Under the pieces are notes generated by a model that worked only from the letters and a program-made list of their open reading frames with translations, was not told the DNA's origin and made no database searches. 56,784 nucleotides of DNA. Source: Cyclobacteriaceae bacterium. Lineage in GTDB: Bacteria; Bacteroidota; Bacteroidia; Cytophagales; Cyclobacteriaceae. Position numbers and translations under genes: made by a program. Shown piece by piece: positions 49,489 through 56,784 of the stretch. Location: assembly GCA_020436085.1 (NCBI GenBank), contig JAGQYM010000028.1, forward strand, positions 1 to 56,784. Direction: 5' to 3'. Within the stretch, counting starts at the first letter, position 1, and the number at the start of each line of letters is the position of its first letter.

Positions 49489-50118
49489 TTATTTTTTCCC
49501 CTGCTTCAGGTCGCGGAAAAATCTGGCCCAATTGAATGGGTTCAAGAATGGATTGACTCTGGGTTGAAATCGGTCATTAATGGAACCCGAGTACTGATCC
49601 ATGTAATACCGGTAGTTCGCATTACCATCCATGGGTGTTGTGCGTAACATCAAAGCGAGCAACTCAGCATTCATCGCCCGCGGATCTACTCCATTATCAA
49701 ATGGAATATTTAATGCCAGCACTGCCTCTTTAAAAACCTCCTCAGTAGGGAACGGCATAATCTCTACCTCCTTGAGATAGGTAACATCCGGAACCATCTC
49801 AACGATTATTGTAAGAAATTCTGAAGCTGATGGCGGCACGATGTAATGTCTGCGTGTATAGCCCACTGAACTGATCACAACGCTGTCACCCTCTAACACC
49901 GGCATAGAAAAATAACCGGCTCGATTTGAAGTAGTGCCTCGCCCAGCTTTAGGTACGTAAACGTGCACTCCCGGCAGGCCCGACACGCTGTCCTCACTCA
50001 GAATTACTCCTGACAATTGAATCACACGCTTTTTGCTTTGCCCGTATCCCTGCGTAGCCACTCCACAAAGAAGAAGACCGAGAAAAACGACTAACCAACC
50101 TGTTTTGCTTCCAACCAT
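49489..50118 (-). CDS. Exported carboxypeptidase-regulatory-like domain protein
   Basis: 209 residues with a signal peptide (about 1-27, ending GYGQ). A CarboxypepD_reg-like beta-sandwich (about 33-110) is shown by LSGVILSEDSVSGLPGVHVYVPKAGRGTTSNRAGYFSMPVLEGDSVVISSVGY. The C-terminal 90 residues are not assigned. Such domains often sit at the N-termini of TonB-dependent receptors, but here the domain stands alone. The stop is 1 bp from the convergent trehalase stop. Confidence 0.8.
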   Translation of the reverse strand: MVGSKTGWLVVFLGLLLCGVATQGYGQSKKRVIQLSGVILSEDSVSGLPGVHVYVPKAGRGTTSNRAGYFSMPVLEGDSVVISSVGYTRRHYIVPPSASEFLTIIVEMVPDVTYLKEVEIMPFPTEEVFKEAVLALNIPFDNGVDPRAMNAELLALMLRTTPMDGNANYRYYMDQYSGSINDRFQPRVNPFLNPFNWARFFRDLKQGKK

Positions 50119-50131
50119 AATCTCAATCTTT

Positions 50132-50156
50132 CAAAGATAGGAATTGAGTCCTATCT
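50132..50156. promoter_or_regulatory. Inverted repeat overlapping a TAnnTTTG element between divergent genes
   Basis: AGATAGGA-ATTGAG-TCCTATCT (50135-50156) is a perfect 8-6-8 repeat. On the minus strand it overlaps TATCTTTG (50139-50132), a full -7 match for the 49489-50118 gene. No good -33 is seen. Confidence 0.5.
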
Positions 50157-50253
50157 CACCTAATGTGATAACGAACCATTTAGATTGATGTTTTTATATT
50201 AACTTGAGCGTGCATAAAAATGGTGCCATTCGCCAATTATTTACACCAGCGGC

Positions 50254-50640
50254 ATGCGACTGAAACACTTCAACATTGATATAGGCGCTCAGATTTTTCT
50301 CTCTTGTTCAGATACCTCCCGACTACGAATTCTGAACCTGATTATGACCAATGGTGAAATGTGTATCAGCGACCTTGAAAAGATTCTGGATTTCACCCAA
50401 ACCAAAACGTCACGCCACCTGATCTACCTAAAAAATTCAGACATCCTCACCACCAGAAAATATAACCAATGGGTGTTCTACCAAATAAAAGACGAAGTGT
50501 TTGATATCGTAAAGCAAATTTTACAATTCATCAGCCGTGACCCGGTCTTGCAAAAAGATCAGCAGGTGTACGAGACGCTATACTCCAATCGGGAGTTGGC
50601 CCTGAATAAACTTAATATCCGTTCCCTCATCCGCGACTAG
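50254..50640 (+). CDS. ArsR-family transcriptional regulator
   Basis: 128 residues. The winged helix-turn-helix is clear: DTSRLRILNLIMTNGEMCISDLEKILDFTQTKTSRHLIYLKNSDILTTRK. The metal-site Cys pair of classical ArsR (CVCDL) is reduced to one Cys in EMCISDL, so arsenite sensing is doubtful. It ends 3 bp before the HAD phosphatase gene, so the two are co-transcribed. The ligand is unknown. Confidence 0.9.
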   Translation: MRLKHFNIDIGAQIFLSCSDTSRLRILNLIMTNGEMCISDLEKILDFTQTKTSRHLIYLKNSDILTTRKYNQWVFYQIKDEVFDIVKQILQFISRDPVLQKDQQVYETLYSNRELALNKLNIRSLIRD

Positions 50641-50643
50641 TAC

Positions 50644-51342
50644 GTGACCTCCTCTTACAAGTGTGTCATTTTTGATCTGGATCATACCCTTTGGGACTAT
50701 GATACCAATTGCGCTGAAGCGCTACAGGAATTATACCTCAAGCATGAGCTTAAAGAAAAAGGTGTGGAGTCGTTCCAAAACTTCCTTGAAGTTTTTGTTG
50801 ACATGAACACGCAGATGTGGGATCAGTTCGACCTGGGATTAATACAGCGAGATGTAATTCGTTATCAAAGGTTTCACCGAATACTCACTGCTGTTGGCGT
50901 AGATGATTACAAACTGTCTTTAGAAATGTCGTCAGACTATGTAAGACTTTCACCTACCAAAAAAAACCTACTGCCCAACGCCAAGCAAATTCTTGACTAC
51001 CTGAAGGGGAAGTATCAGATGATTATCATCACAAATGGCTTTGAAGAAATTCAATCTGTTAAACTCTCATCATCTGGTATTAGCGACTACTTCGAAAATG
51101 TAATCACATCAGAAACCGTAGGCCATAAAAAACCGGCTCGTGAAATCTTCGATTACGCTTTAAAAGGCCGCGCACATGAAAATCATGAGGTGCTCATGAT
51201 TGGAGACAATCTCAACACTGATATCAAAGGGGCCAACAATGCCGGAATTCACTCGGCTTATTTCAATCCCCTTCGCAAGCCACATAATCATACAACCACA
51301 TATGAAATTGCGGACCTGATCGAACTTAAATCCATCCTCTGA
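50644..51342 (+). CDS. YjjG-family HAD nucleotidase
   Basis: 232 residues from a GTG start. HAD motif I is FDLDHTLWDYDTN (nucleophile Asp about 12), motif II has the Thr in IIITNGF, motif III Lys is in HKKPAREIF, and motif IV is IGDNLNTDIKG. The YjjG branch dephosphorylates pyrimidine nucleotides, including non-canonical ones. The length and the helical cap (about 20-90) fit that branch. It follows the ArsR gene by 3 bp. Confidence 0.9.
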   Translation: MTSSYKCVIFDLDHTLWDYDTNCAEALQELYLKHELKEKGVESFQNFLEVFVDMNTQMWDQFDLGLIQRDVIRYQRFHRILTAVGVDDYKLSLEMSSDYVRLSPTKKNLLPNAKQILDYLKGKYQMIIITNGFEEIQSVKLSSSGISDYFENVITSETVGHKKPAREIFDYALKGRAHENHEVLMIGDNLNTDIKGANNAGIHSAYFNPLRKPHNHTTTYEIADLIELKSIL

Positions 51343-51358
51343 TCGTTGTTAAATTGAT

Positions 51359-51366
51359 TACCTTTG
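51359..51366 (+). promoter_or_regulatory. Putative -7 element of pruA
   Basis: TACCTTTG is a full TAnnTTTG match. Initiation would fall at about 51372, downstream of the outermost in-frame ATG (51354), which supports translation from 51420. The -33 region is weak. Confidence 0.4.
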
Positions 51367-51419
51367 CTTCCCCTCAAACAGGAGGCTTTAATTCGTATAA
51401 CCAAAATATCTTACACAAT

Positions 51420-53051
51420 ATGGCTAATGGCTTTTTTAATGTCCCTGCTCCGAAAAACGAACCTATTATCTCTTATGCCGCAGGAACCAAAGAACGAGCT
51501 TTACTAAAAAAGGAACTTGAGGAAGCGCGCTCAAAACAACTTGACATACCGATGTATATCGGTGGTGATGAAGTCCGCACCGGCAATAAAATTTCGATGT
51601 CTCCTCCTCACGATCACAAACATCTTTTGGGACACTTTCATGAAGGTGACAAAAGTCACGTTGAACAGGCAATCGCTGCTGCCATGGCGGCAAAGGAAAT
51701 GTGGGCAAATCTGGACTGGGAACATCGTGCAGGAATTTTTCTGAAAGCTGCTGACCTCATCGCAGGGCCGTACCGCCACAAGATCAATGCAGCTACAATG
51801 CTTGGTCAATCGAAAAATGCTTTCCAGGCGGAAATTGATGCAGCTTGCGAGTCAATCGATTTCCTTCGATACAATGCACACTTCATGACTGAGATTTATC
51901 GCGATCAACCTGCATCATCAGCCGGAGTGTGGAATAGGATGGAGTATCGTCCGCTGGAGGGTTTCATATTTGCTTTGACACCTTTCAACTTCACTGCAAT
52001 TGGTCTTAATCTACCCACGAGCGCAGCTATGATGGGAAATACAATCGTATGGAAACCGGCATACACACAAGTCTATTCTGCTAATGTAATCATGCAGGTG
52101 CTGAAGGAAGCAGGCTTGCCTGATGGCGTAATCAATCTCATATATGTAGATGGCCCTGCAACAGGAGAAGTCATTTTCAATCATAAAGATTTTGGCGGAA
52201 TACATTTCACAGGAAGCACCAAAGTATTCCAGACCGTTTGGAAGACCATTGGTGAAAATATTTTCAAGTACAAGTCTTATCCTCGCATCGTGGGAGAAAC
52301 TGGCGGGAAAGATTTTATTATGGCACACAAGAGTGCAGATCCAAAAGCGATCGCTACGGCAATCAGCCGTGGTGCATTTGAATACCAGGGACAGAAATGT
52401 TCTGCAGCATCACGCTGCTACATACCCTCAAATCTCTGGGACGATGTGAAGAAATATCTTTTGGATGATCTCAAGTCAATGAAGATGGGGCCTACGGAAG
52501 ACTTCACCAACTTCATCAATGCGGTAATCGATGAAAAAGCATTTGATAAAATCACAGGCTACATCGAGCAGGCACGTAAGAACCCACAAAATGAAATCAT
52601 CGCAGGTGGCAAGTACGACAAGTCAAAAGGTTACTTCATTGAGCCAACCGTAGTACTTACCAAAGATGCATCTTCGGTCACGATGTGTGAAGAAATTTTC
52701 GGGCCGGTAGTGACCATTTACGTTTACCATTCTGAAAACTTTGAGCAGACACTTGAACTGGTTGACCAAACTTCGCCTTATGCGTTAACAGGGTCTATCC
52801 TCGCCAGGGATCGCTATGCGATCGAAATGGCCACGAAAAAATTAACAAACGCAGCGGGTAATTTCTATATCAATGACAAACCGACTGGTGCCGTTGTTGC
52901 GCAGCAACCATTTGGCGGATCGAGAGGCTCGGGTACGAATGACAAAGCAGGTGCTAAAATGAACCTCCTGAGATGGACTTCTATGCGTACCATTAAAGAA
53001 ACATTTGTCAGCCCAACGGATTATCGATATCCGTTCCTCGAGAAGGACTAA
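51420..53051 (+). CDS. pruA: L-glutamate gamma-semialdehyde (P5C) dehydrogenase
   Basis: 543 residues from the ATG at 51420, the usual Bacteroidota length. An upstream start at 51354 adds 22 residues not typical of the family. ALDH features are the FTGSTKVF nucleotide loop, the catalytic Glu in VGETGGKD and the nucleophile Cys in EYQGQKCSAASRCYIP, with IFGPVVTIYVY near the end. It oxidises glutamate semialdehyde to glutamate in proline catabolism. The proline dehydrogenase partner is not in the window. Confidence 0.95.
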   Translation: MANGFFNVPAPKNEPIISYAAGTKERALLKKELEEARSKQLDIPMYIGGDEVRTGNKISMSPPHDHKHLLGHFHEGDKSHVEQAIAAAMAAKEMWANLDWEHRAGIFLKAADLIAGPYRHKINAATMLGQSKNAFQAEIDAACESIDFLRYNAHFMTEIYRDQPASSAGVWNRMEYRPLEGFIFALTPFNFTAIGLNLPTSAAMMGNTIVWKPAYTQVYSANVIMQVLKEAGLPDGVINLIYVDGPATGEVIFNHKDFGGIHFTGSTKVFQTVWKTIGENIFKYKSYPRIVGETGGKDFIMAHKSADPKAIATAISRGAFEYQGQKCSAASRCYIPSNLWDDVKKYLLDDLKSMKMGPTEDFTNFINAVIDEKAFDKITGYIEQARKNPQNEIIAGGKYDKSKGYFIEPTVVLTKDASSVTMCEEIFGPVVTIYVYHSENFEQTLELVDQTSPYALTGSILARDRYAIEMATKKLTNAAGNFYINDKPTGAVVAQQPFGGSRGSGTNDKAGAKMNLLRWTSMRTIKETFVSPTDYRYPFLEKD

Positions 53052-53063
53052 GTTCAATTAAAG

Positions 53064-53100
53064 ACAAGCCCGATCTCAACTGATCGGGCTTGTGCTTTTA
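53064..53100. terminator. Bidirectional intrinsic terminator between pruA and creD
   Basis: ACAAGCCCGATC (53064-53075) and GATCGGGCTTGT (53082-53093) form a perfect 12-bp stem with a 6-base loop, followed by a T-rich tail to 53100. Confidence 0.9.
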
Positions 53101-53110
53101 ATCAACCCCT

Positions 53111-54472
53111 CTATCCTACAGTTGCATTCTTATACCAGTTGATCTTTCTGGTGAGATACATCATTGCGCCAATGACTATAAACAAACCAATGCTTCCAAT
53201 GAGCAGTGAGAAATCCTGCTGGATGATGATTACAAAAATGAAGGAGTAGAAAATCGTCAGTAGAGAGGAAAACAACACTACAAGCTTTGCTGGTTTGAGG
53301 AATGTTCTGGAGTAAAGTGTCAACAATCCGACTGTTGACAGTGACGAAATGAGGTAAGCTGCGTTGTAGCCAATTTGCTCTGAAAAACTCAACAGCATCG
53401 TATAGTAGATAATCAATGCCGCACCGGTGAGGATATATTGAAACGGATGAATTTTTATTTTCTGAGAAATCTCAACCAGAAACAAAGAGATGAACGAAAG
53501 TAAGATCACCAGGTGCCCATACTTGGAAGTGCGCATGCTCTTTTGATACTGCTCCACGGGAATAAGCAAATCAACGCCAAAATCATAACCCGACAAATCT
53601 CTTGACCCTAACCAAGCCTGTGCAAAGGGTCTGTTGTAATGGAGAACATTCCACTGCGACTGAAATCCTTGTTCAGTGATGGTTCTGGAATCTGGCAGAA
53701 ACTCTCCATTAAAACTTGGATTCGCCCATGGACCTTCTAGAGATACATTCGTTGTTTTTCCCAATGGAACAAAGTCCAAGCCTCGGCTTCCCTTGAACTT
53801 CAATTGAAGGGAAATCGGAACATCGAAATTTGAATAGTCTGCCCAATTGAGTTTTGCCACGAGTCCTTTGAGTGATCCACTTCCATAGTCCACACCAAGA
53901 TCATTTGAGGGTTCTGAGGCAAGTTTTTGATCTCCATTCATAATCACTGGATTATCTGAAATACCGCGCAGATCTGATATTCCAAAAATCATGTAAGCTT
54001 CATTCCAAAGCACCTCGCCATTAATCTTCAATGCTATGGCATCTTCCTTTTTCCACTTTGCATTTACTGTCAAAGTCGATTCGTACACTGCTGCGTCATA
54101 GATACCACGATGAAGTACTTGTGGCTCAACCTTACCCGTAATGTTCAAATCATTTGGCGAGAAAAAGGCATGGCGAATGTGCTCTACAATTCTTGGTTCC
54201 TCTCCCTTCTCTTTTACCACTTCCCTGTATTTGTAAGGCAGCACGACAATCGGACCTGAAATCGTTTGCCTTCCCGACCATTTAGAGGTGATATCCATAA
54301 CAACCTCCTCTGATCTGAATTGTCTTTCTTGTATCAGGTCATCAATCCACGAAAGTGGGATCAGCAGCATCAGCAGCAAAAAGCCAATCGACAAAAGTTT
54401 TATCGTGATCGATTCCTGCAGCCAGTTGTTAAAGCGGTCTAATAGATTGGTTGGTGTGTTTTGTGCGTCCAT
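53111..54472 (-). CDS. creD: CreD-family cell envelope integrity protein
   Basis: 453 residues. One N-terminal helix (about 22-40) is followed by a large periplasmic domain with the family blocks SGPIVVLPYKYREVV, HGIYDAAVYES-like RGIYDAAVYES, GFQSQWNVLHYNRPFAQAW and DFGVDLLIPVEQYQKSMRTSKYGHLVI. Five or more C-terminal helices end the protein. CreD affects envelope integrity in proteobacteria through CreBC. No CreBC is nearby here, and a winged-helix regulator takes that place. An AAAAGTACTTTT operator lies 12-27 bp upstream of its start. Confidence 0.92.
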   Translation of the reverse strand: MDAQNTPTNLLDRFNNWLQESITIKLLSIGFLLLMLLIPLSWIDDLIQERQFRSEEVVMDITSKWSGRQTISGPIVVLPYKYREVVKEKGEEPRIVEHIRHAFFSPNDLNITGKVEPQVLHRGIYDAAVYESTLTVNAKWKKEDAIALKINGEVLWNEAYMIFGISDLRGISDNPVIMNGDQKLASEPSNDLGVDYGSGSLKGLVAKLNWADYSNFDVPISLQLKFKGSRGLDFVPLGKTTNVSLEGPWANPSFNGEFLPDSRTITEQGFQSQWNVLHYNRPFAQAWLGSRDLSGYDFGVDLLIPVEQYQKSMRTSKYGHLVILLSFISLFLVEISQKIKIHPFQYILTGAALIIYYTMLLSFSEQIGYNAAYLISSLSTVGLLTLYSRTFLKPAKLVVLFSSLLTIFYSFIFVIIIQQDFSLLIGSIGLFIVIGAMMYLTRKINWYKNATVG

Positions 54473-54483
54473 AATTATGATTT

Positions 54484-54508
54484 TTAAAAGTACTTTTAAT
54501 TTAAAAGT
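54484..54508. promoter_or_regulatory. Palindromic operator plus third half-site upstream of creD
   Basis: TTAAAAGTACTTTTAA (54484-54499) is a perfect 16-bp palindrome, followed at 54503-54508 by another AAAAGT half-site 17 bp from the first. The same arrangement recurs at 55445-55468. Confidence 0.7.
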
Positions 54509-54522
54509 GAATTGACAAAAAA

Positions 54523-54825
54523 TTATTTCCTCTGTTGTTTTACGATAGCCTCTAGCGCATCCAGATGCTTTTTAAAAGCTTGACGACCTTTTTCTGAAAT
54601 CTTATAACGTGTGTTGGGCTTCCTGTCAACAAATGTCTTATTCACGATAATATACTTCTCTCTCTCCAGTGCTTTGATGTGAGTAGCCAGGCTACCATCA
54701 GTTAGATTCAAAACATCCTTCAACGAACTGAAGTCAAAAAAATCATTCACGATCAGAATCGAGAGTATTTGAAGTCGCACGCTGTGCTCCAACGTTTTGT
54801 CTAACTTATCAAACGGGTTGCTCAT
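54523..54825 (-). CDS. Winged-helix transcriptional regulator linked to CreD
   Basis: 100 residues from the ATG at 54825, overlapping the membrane-protein stop by 4 bp. A longer frame (54891) overlaps that gene more deeply, so I reject it. The wHTH core is LSILIVNDFFDFSSLKDVLNLTDGSLATHIKALEREKYIIVNKTFVDRKPNTRYKISEKGRQAFKKH, typical of the small MarR/PadR-like HTH_34 group. It likely represses both its own operon and creD through the AAAAGT operators. Confidence 0.9.
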   Translation of the reverse strand: MSNPFDKLDKTLEHSVRLQILSILIVNDFFDFSSLKDVLNLTDGSLATHIKALEREKYIIVNKTFVDRKPNTRYKISEKGRQAFKKHLDALEAIVKQQRK

Positions 54826-55445
54826 CTGTCGTATTTCCTGTGCATCAATACCCCGTAAACAATGTGAAGTATTCCAAATCCAATTGACCAAAATAGCAGC
54901 CCATAACCAGGCAGTGCAGCTGATAGAAGTCCCAAAACAATTTCTGAATATCCCAGGTAGCGAATCTCATCGTAAAGGTTGGGGCTTGCGTTGATAAGAC
55001 CCAAGCCATAGAAAACAAGACAAGCAGGCGCTACTACACCATAATGACCATTAGCCAAAAGGATCAAAATGAAAATACCTCCGGCAAAAATTGGTGTTGC
55101 CAGGTTGATCAACAACAATCTGGCCGAGCGATCCCAAACGCTAGCGCCTAGTCGTTTTGCTTTTCTGGAAGTAAGCCAGAAAACTGAGCCCAGCGATAAG
55201 ATCAAAACAACAGCTGCAAGGAAAAGCAACTTGACAATGACATCAAATGATTGAACCGAGTCGGTACGATAGCTTAGGGGAGAATTAGGATATTGAATCA
55301 TCAGGTACGCAATCGCGGCACCTATCAGGGCATAAATCCCCGCCAGCACCCCGGAAAGACCACTCAGTGAAATGAACTTACTGGTGCGCTCCATCATGGT
55401 GCGGATGGAGGCTATGTCGCTTTCGAACTTCGATTCACTTGACAT
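54822..55445 (-). CDS. Multi-spanning membrane protein of the CreD locus
   Basis: 207 residues from the ATG at 55445, the first codon after a palindrome. A longer frame (55550) is rejected because it would cover the operator. It starts MSSESKFESDIASIRTMMERTSKF, a cytoplasmic segment, then has five or six helices. No named family is recognised. It is translationally coupled to the winged-helix regulator (54822-54825) and may act as its membrane sensor or anti-regulator, which is inference. Confidence 0.8.
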   Translation of the reverse strand: MSSESKFESDIASIRTMMERTSKFISLSGLSGVLAGIYALIGAAIAYLMIQYPNSPLSYRTDSVQSFDVIVKLLFLAAVVLILSLGSVFWLTSRKAKRLGASVWDRSARLLLINLATPIFAGGIFILILLANGHYGVVAPACLVFYGLGLINASPNLYDEIRYLGYSEIVLGLLSAALPGYGLLFWSIGFGILHIVYGVLMHRKYDR

Positions 55446-55468
55446 AAAAGTACTTTTAATTTCAAAGT
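55445..55468. promoter_or_regulatory. Second copy of the CreD-locus operator
   Basis: TAAAAGTACTTTTA (55445-55458) is a perfect 14-bp palindrome touching the start codon of the membrane protein gene. A CAAAGT half-site at 55463-55468 follows at the same 17-bp offset as in the creD copy. An 18-base stretch (TAAAAGTACTTTTAATTT) is identical in both. Confidence 0.7.
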
Positions 55469-55612
55469 TAATTAACGGAGAGACACGCACAAAGGTTATT
55501 GGCCTGTATTTGACAGTACTTCTTTGCCCTTTCTTCACAGCCCAAAGCATCCGATCACATCGGGGTGTGAAATGATAAAAAAAAGATATAATTAGCCATC
55601 AAACGACAAGAC

Positions 55613-56784
55613 ATGAAGAAGCTAACCATCATTTTCTGCTTACTCGCCTCGGTAGCCTTTGGCCAGTATGACAAAGAGAAACAATCCGTTATCAACGAAC
55701 TCGATAAGAATTTTGCCCAATACAGTGAGGTGGCAAAAGAAATCTGGGGATATGCCGAACTCGGCTTTCTTGAGGAAAAGAGTACTGCCGCTCTTCAAAA
55801 CCTTTTGGCAAAAGAAGGATTCAATATAGATAATGGCGTAGCGGGTATGCCCACCGCGTTCGTGGCGTCTTATGGATCGGGTAAACCAGTCATTGGCATT
55901 CTCGCAGAATATGATGCACTTCCCGGACTATCGCAGCAGGCAGTGCCTACCAAGACACCCGTAACAGAGGGGGGCAATGGCCAAGGATGTGGTCATAATC
56001 TTTTTGGCACAGCCTCATCGGCATCTGCTATTGCTTTGAAGAACTGGCTGGCGAGCTCGAAAAAATCAGGAACGATAAAATTATTTGGCACCCCAGCCGA
56101 AGAAGGTGGAGCTGCGAAAGTGTATATGGCGCGTGCCGGATTGCTGGATGGTGTTGATGCTGTTATCAACTGGCACCCATCAAGCCAAAACAATGCAAGC
56201 GCGCAAACTTGCCTTGCGGTGAAACAAGGGATGTTCAGATTCTATGGCCGCTCAGCCCATGCTGCCGCTGCACCTCACAGAGGCCGATCTGCCTTGGATG
56301 GCGTAGAGGCCATGAACTACATGGTGAACCTGATGCGCGAACACGTACCTCAGGAATCTCGCATTCATTATGTAATCAAAAAAGGTGGTGAAGCTCCTAA
56401 CGTGGTGCCCGACTATGCCGAAGTTGAATACATCATCCGCAGCCCTGAAGTGGACGCTGTAAAAGAGCTTTGGAACCGCGTGGTGAAAGCCGCTGAAGCG
56501 GGTGCGATGGGTACGGAAACCACGGTGAAAGTAGAAGTGATCTCAGGAATCTACAACCTGCTACCCAACGAGACCTTAGCCAAACTTCAATATGCCAACC
56601 TCAAAAAAGTAGGTGGTGTAAAATACACTCCTGAGGAAGAAGCATTCGCAAAAAAGATGCAGGAAAGCTTTGACTTCAAAGCACCTCCTATCTCAGAAGC
56701 GCAGGAGGTACAGGAATACAAACTGGGTTTCTTCCCAGCCTCTACTGACGTGGGTGACATCAGCTGGCTGGTGCCAACAGTAGG
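55613..56784 (+). CDS. Exported M20-family amidohydrolase (AbgB/aminobenzoyl-glutamate hydrolase-like), cut by window end
   Basis: At least 390 residues, open to the window end without a stop. A signal peptide (about 1-18, ending AFGQ) precedes the M20 core. The metal ligands are visible: CGHNLFG, AEEGG (the catalytic Glu pair), WHPSSQN, and EYDALPG with an Asp. Residues of about 200-310 form the dimerisation domain, with GRSAHAAAAPHRGRSALDGVEAMN. It is close to AbgB-like and indole-acetyl-amino acid hydrolase-like amidases. The exact amide substrate is unknown. Confidence 0.9.
   Translation, partial: MKKLTIIFCLLASVAFGQYDKEKQSVINELDKNFAQYSEVAKEIWGYAELGFLEEKSTAALQNLLAKEGFNIDNGVAGMPTAFVASYGSGKPVIGILAEYDALPGLSQQAVPTKTPVTEGGNGQGCGHNLFGTASSASAIALKNWLASSKKSGTIKLFGTPAEEGGAAKVYMARAGLLDGVDAVINWHPSSQNNASAQTCLAVKQGMFRFYGRSAHAAAAPHRGRSALDGVEAMNYMVNLMREHVPQESRIHYVIKKGGEAPNVVPDYAEVEYIIRSPEVDAVKELWNRVVKAAEAGAMGTETTVKVEVISGIYNLLPNETLAKLQYANLKKVGGVKYTPEEEAFAKKMQESFDFKAPPISEAQEVQEYKLGFFPASTDVGDISWLVPTV

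Noticed and set aside
50254-50640. ArsR gene read as an arsenic-resistance regulator
   Set aside because: The CxC metal motif is incomplete and the neighbours are a HAD nucleotidase and PruA, not ars genes.
51354-51419. N-terminal extension of pruA
   Set aside because: The extra 22 residues are not typical of PruA, and the -7 element at 51359-51366 lies inside them.
1-56784. CRISPR arrays, insertion sequences, prophage and integrase genes
   Set aside because: No spaced direct repeat array, transposase, integrase or phage structural gene was seen; the short tandem arrays found have units of only 7-15 bp.

Overview
The window looks like a chromosomal stretch from a member of the Bacteroidota, most likely Cytophagales. 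The evidence is: promoters of the TTG-N18/19-TAnnTTTG type; many outer-membrane beta-barrels and lipoproteins; type-B ribosomal protein L31; a Bacteroidota-type GlmU-like nucleotidyltransferase; a Wzi/RemB-like barrel; a PafA-type alkaline phosphatase; a 543-residue PruA; and LytS/LytTR signalling. I see no insertion sequence, prophage, CRISPR array or rRNA. One tRNA (Pro) is present. Both window ends cut through genes.

Layout. 1-5.9 kb: the tail of an alpha/beta hydrolase, then a tightly coupled minus-strand operon tetR - LolA-like - two FtsX-type permeases - LolD-type ATPase - outer-membrane barrel, which together could form an envelope-spanning lipid or lipoprotein export route. 6-13 kb: a Tat-leader PLP enzyme with an unusual Asn at the PLP-nitrogen position, an exported WD40-caspase protein, a metallo-beta-lactamase-fold lipoprotein, a 51-residue zinc-ribbon membrane protein and a TolB-like propeller. 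13-19.3 kb: small envelope proteins (SRPBCC, AHSA1-YCII fusion, DUF1761, lipocalin-like), a LytS/LytTR two-component pair, and a membrane-tethered LuxR regulator - DUF4199 - VOC operon. 19.4-25.4 kb: a GMC dehydrogenase with iron-sulfur-type cysteine spacing plus its Tat small subunit, small exported proteins, an esterase, a GNAT and a fumarylacetoacetase-family enzyme.

25.5-36.4 kb is mostly core: YifB/ComM ATPase, GmhA, an MsbA-like exporter with a Wzi-like barrel, L31, a GlmU-like protein, HolB, a cyclophilin lipoprotein and an RmlD-like reductase. 36.4-44 kb: two tandem NSS-family sodium symporters, a PafA-like phosphatase, a large TPR/WG-repeat protein and tRNA-Pro with an AGG anticodon. 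44-46.6 kb: a sulfur module (rhodanese, CstB-like persulfide dioxygenase-rhodanese, Crp/Fnr regulator) with a CRP/FNR-type palindrome placed for activation. 46.7-49.5 kb: an MFS transporter and cytoplasmic trehalase whose promoter carries a perfect inverted repeat. 49.5-56.8 kb: a carboxypeptidase-regulatory-like protein, an ArsR regulator, a YjjG-type HAD phosphatase, PruA, a CreD - winged-helix regulator - membrane-protein locus with duplicated operators, and the start of an exported M20 amidohydrolase.

The signals most worth follow-up are regulatory: the duplicated AAAAGTACTTTT operators around the CreD regulator, the Crp/Fnr-persulfide module, the operator in the trehalose promoter, and the 16-bp palindrome between luxR and DUF4199. 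Two protein observations also stand out: the exported PLP enzyme with Asp replaced by Asn, and the iron-sulfur GMC dehydrogenase. Intergenic oddities include a nine-unit heptamer repeat and a palindrome-bearing insert at the 3' end of the GNAT gene.
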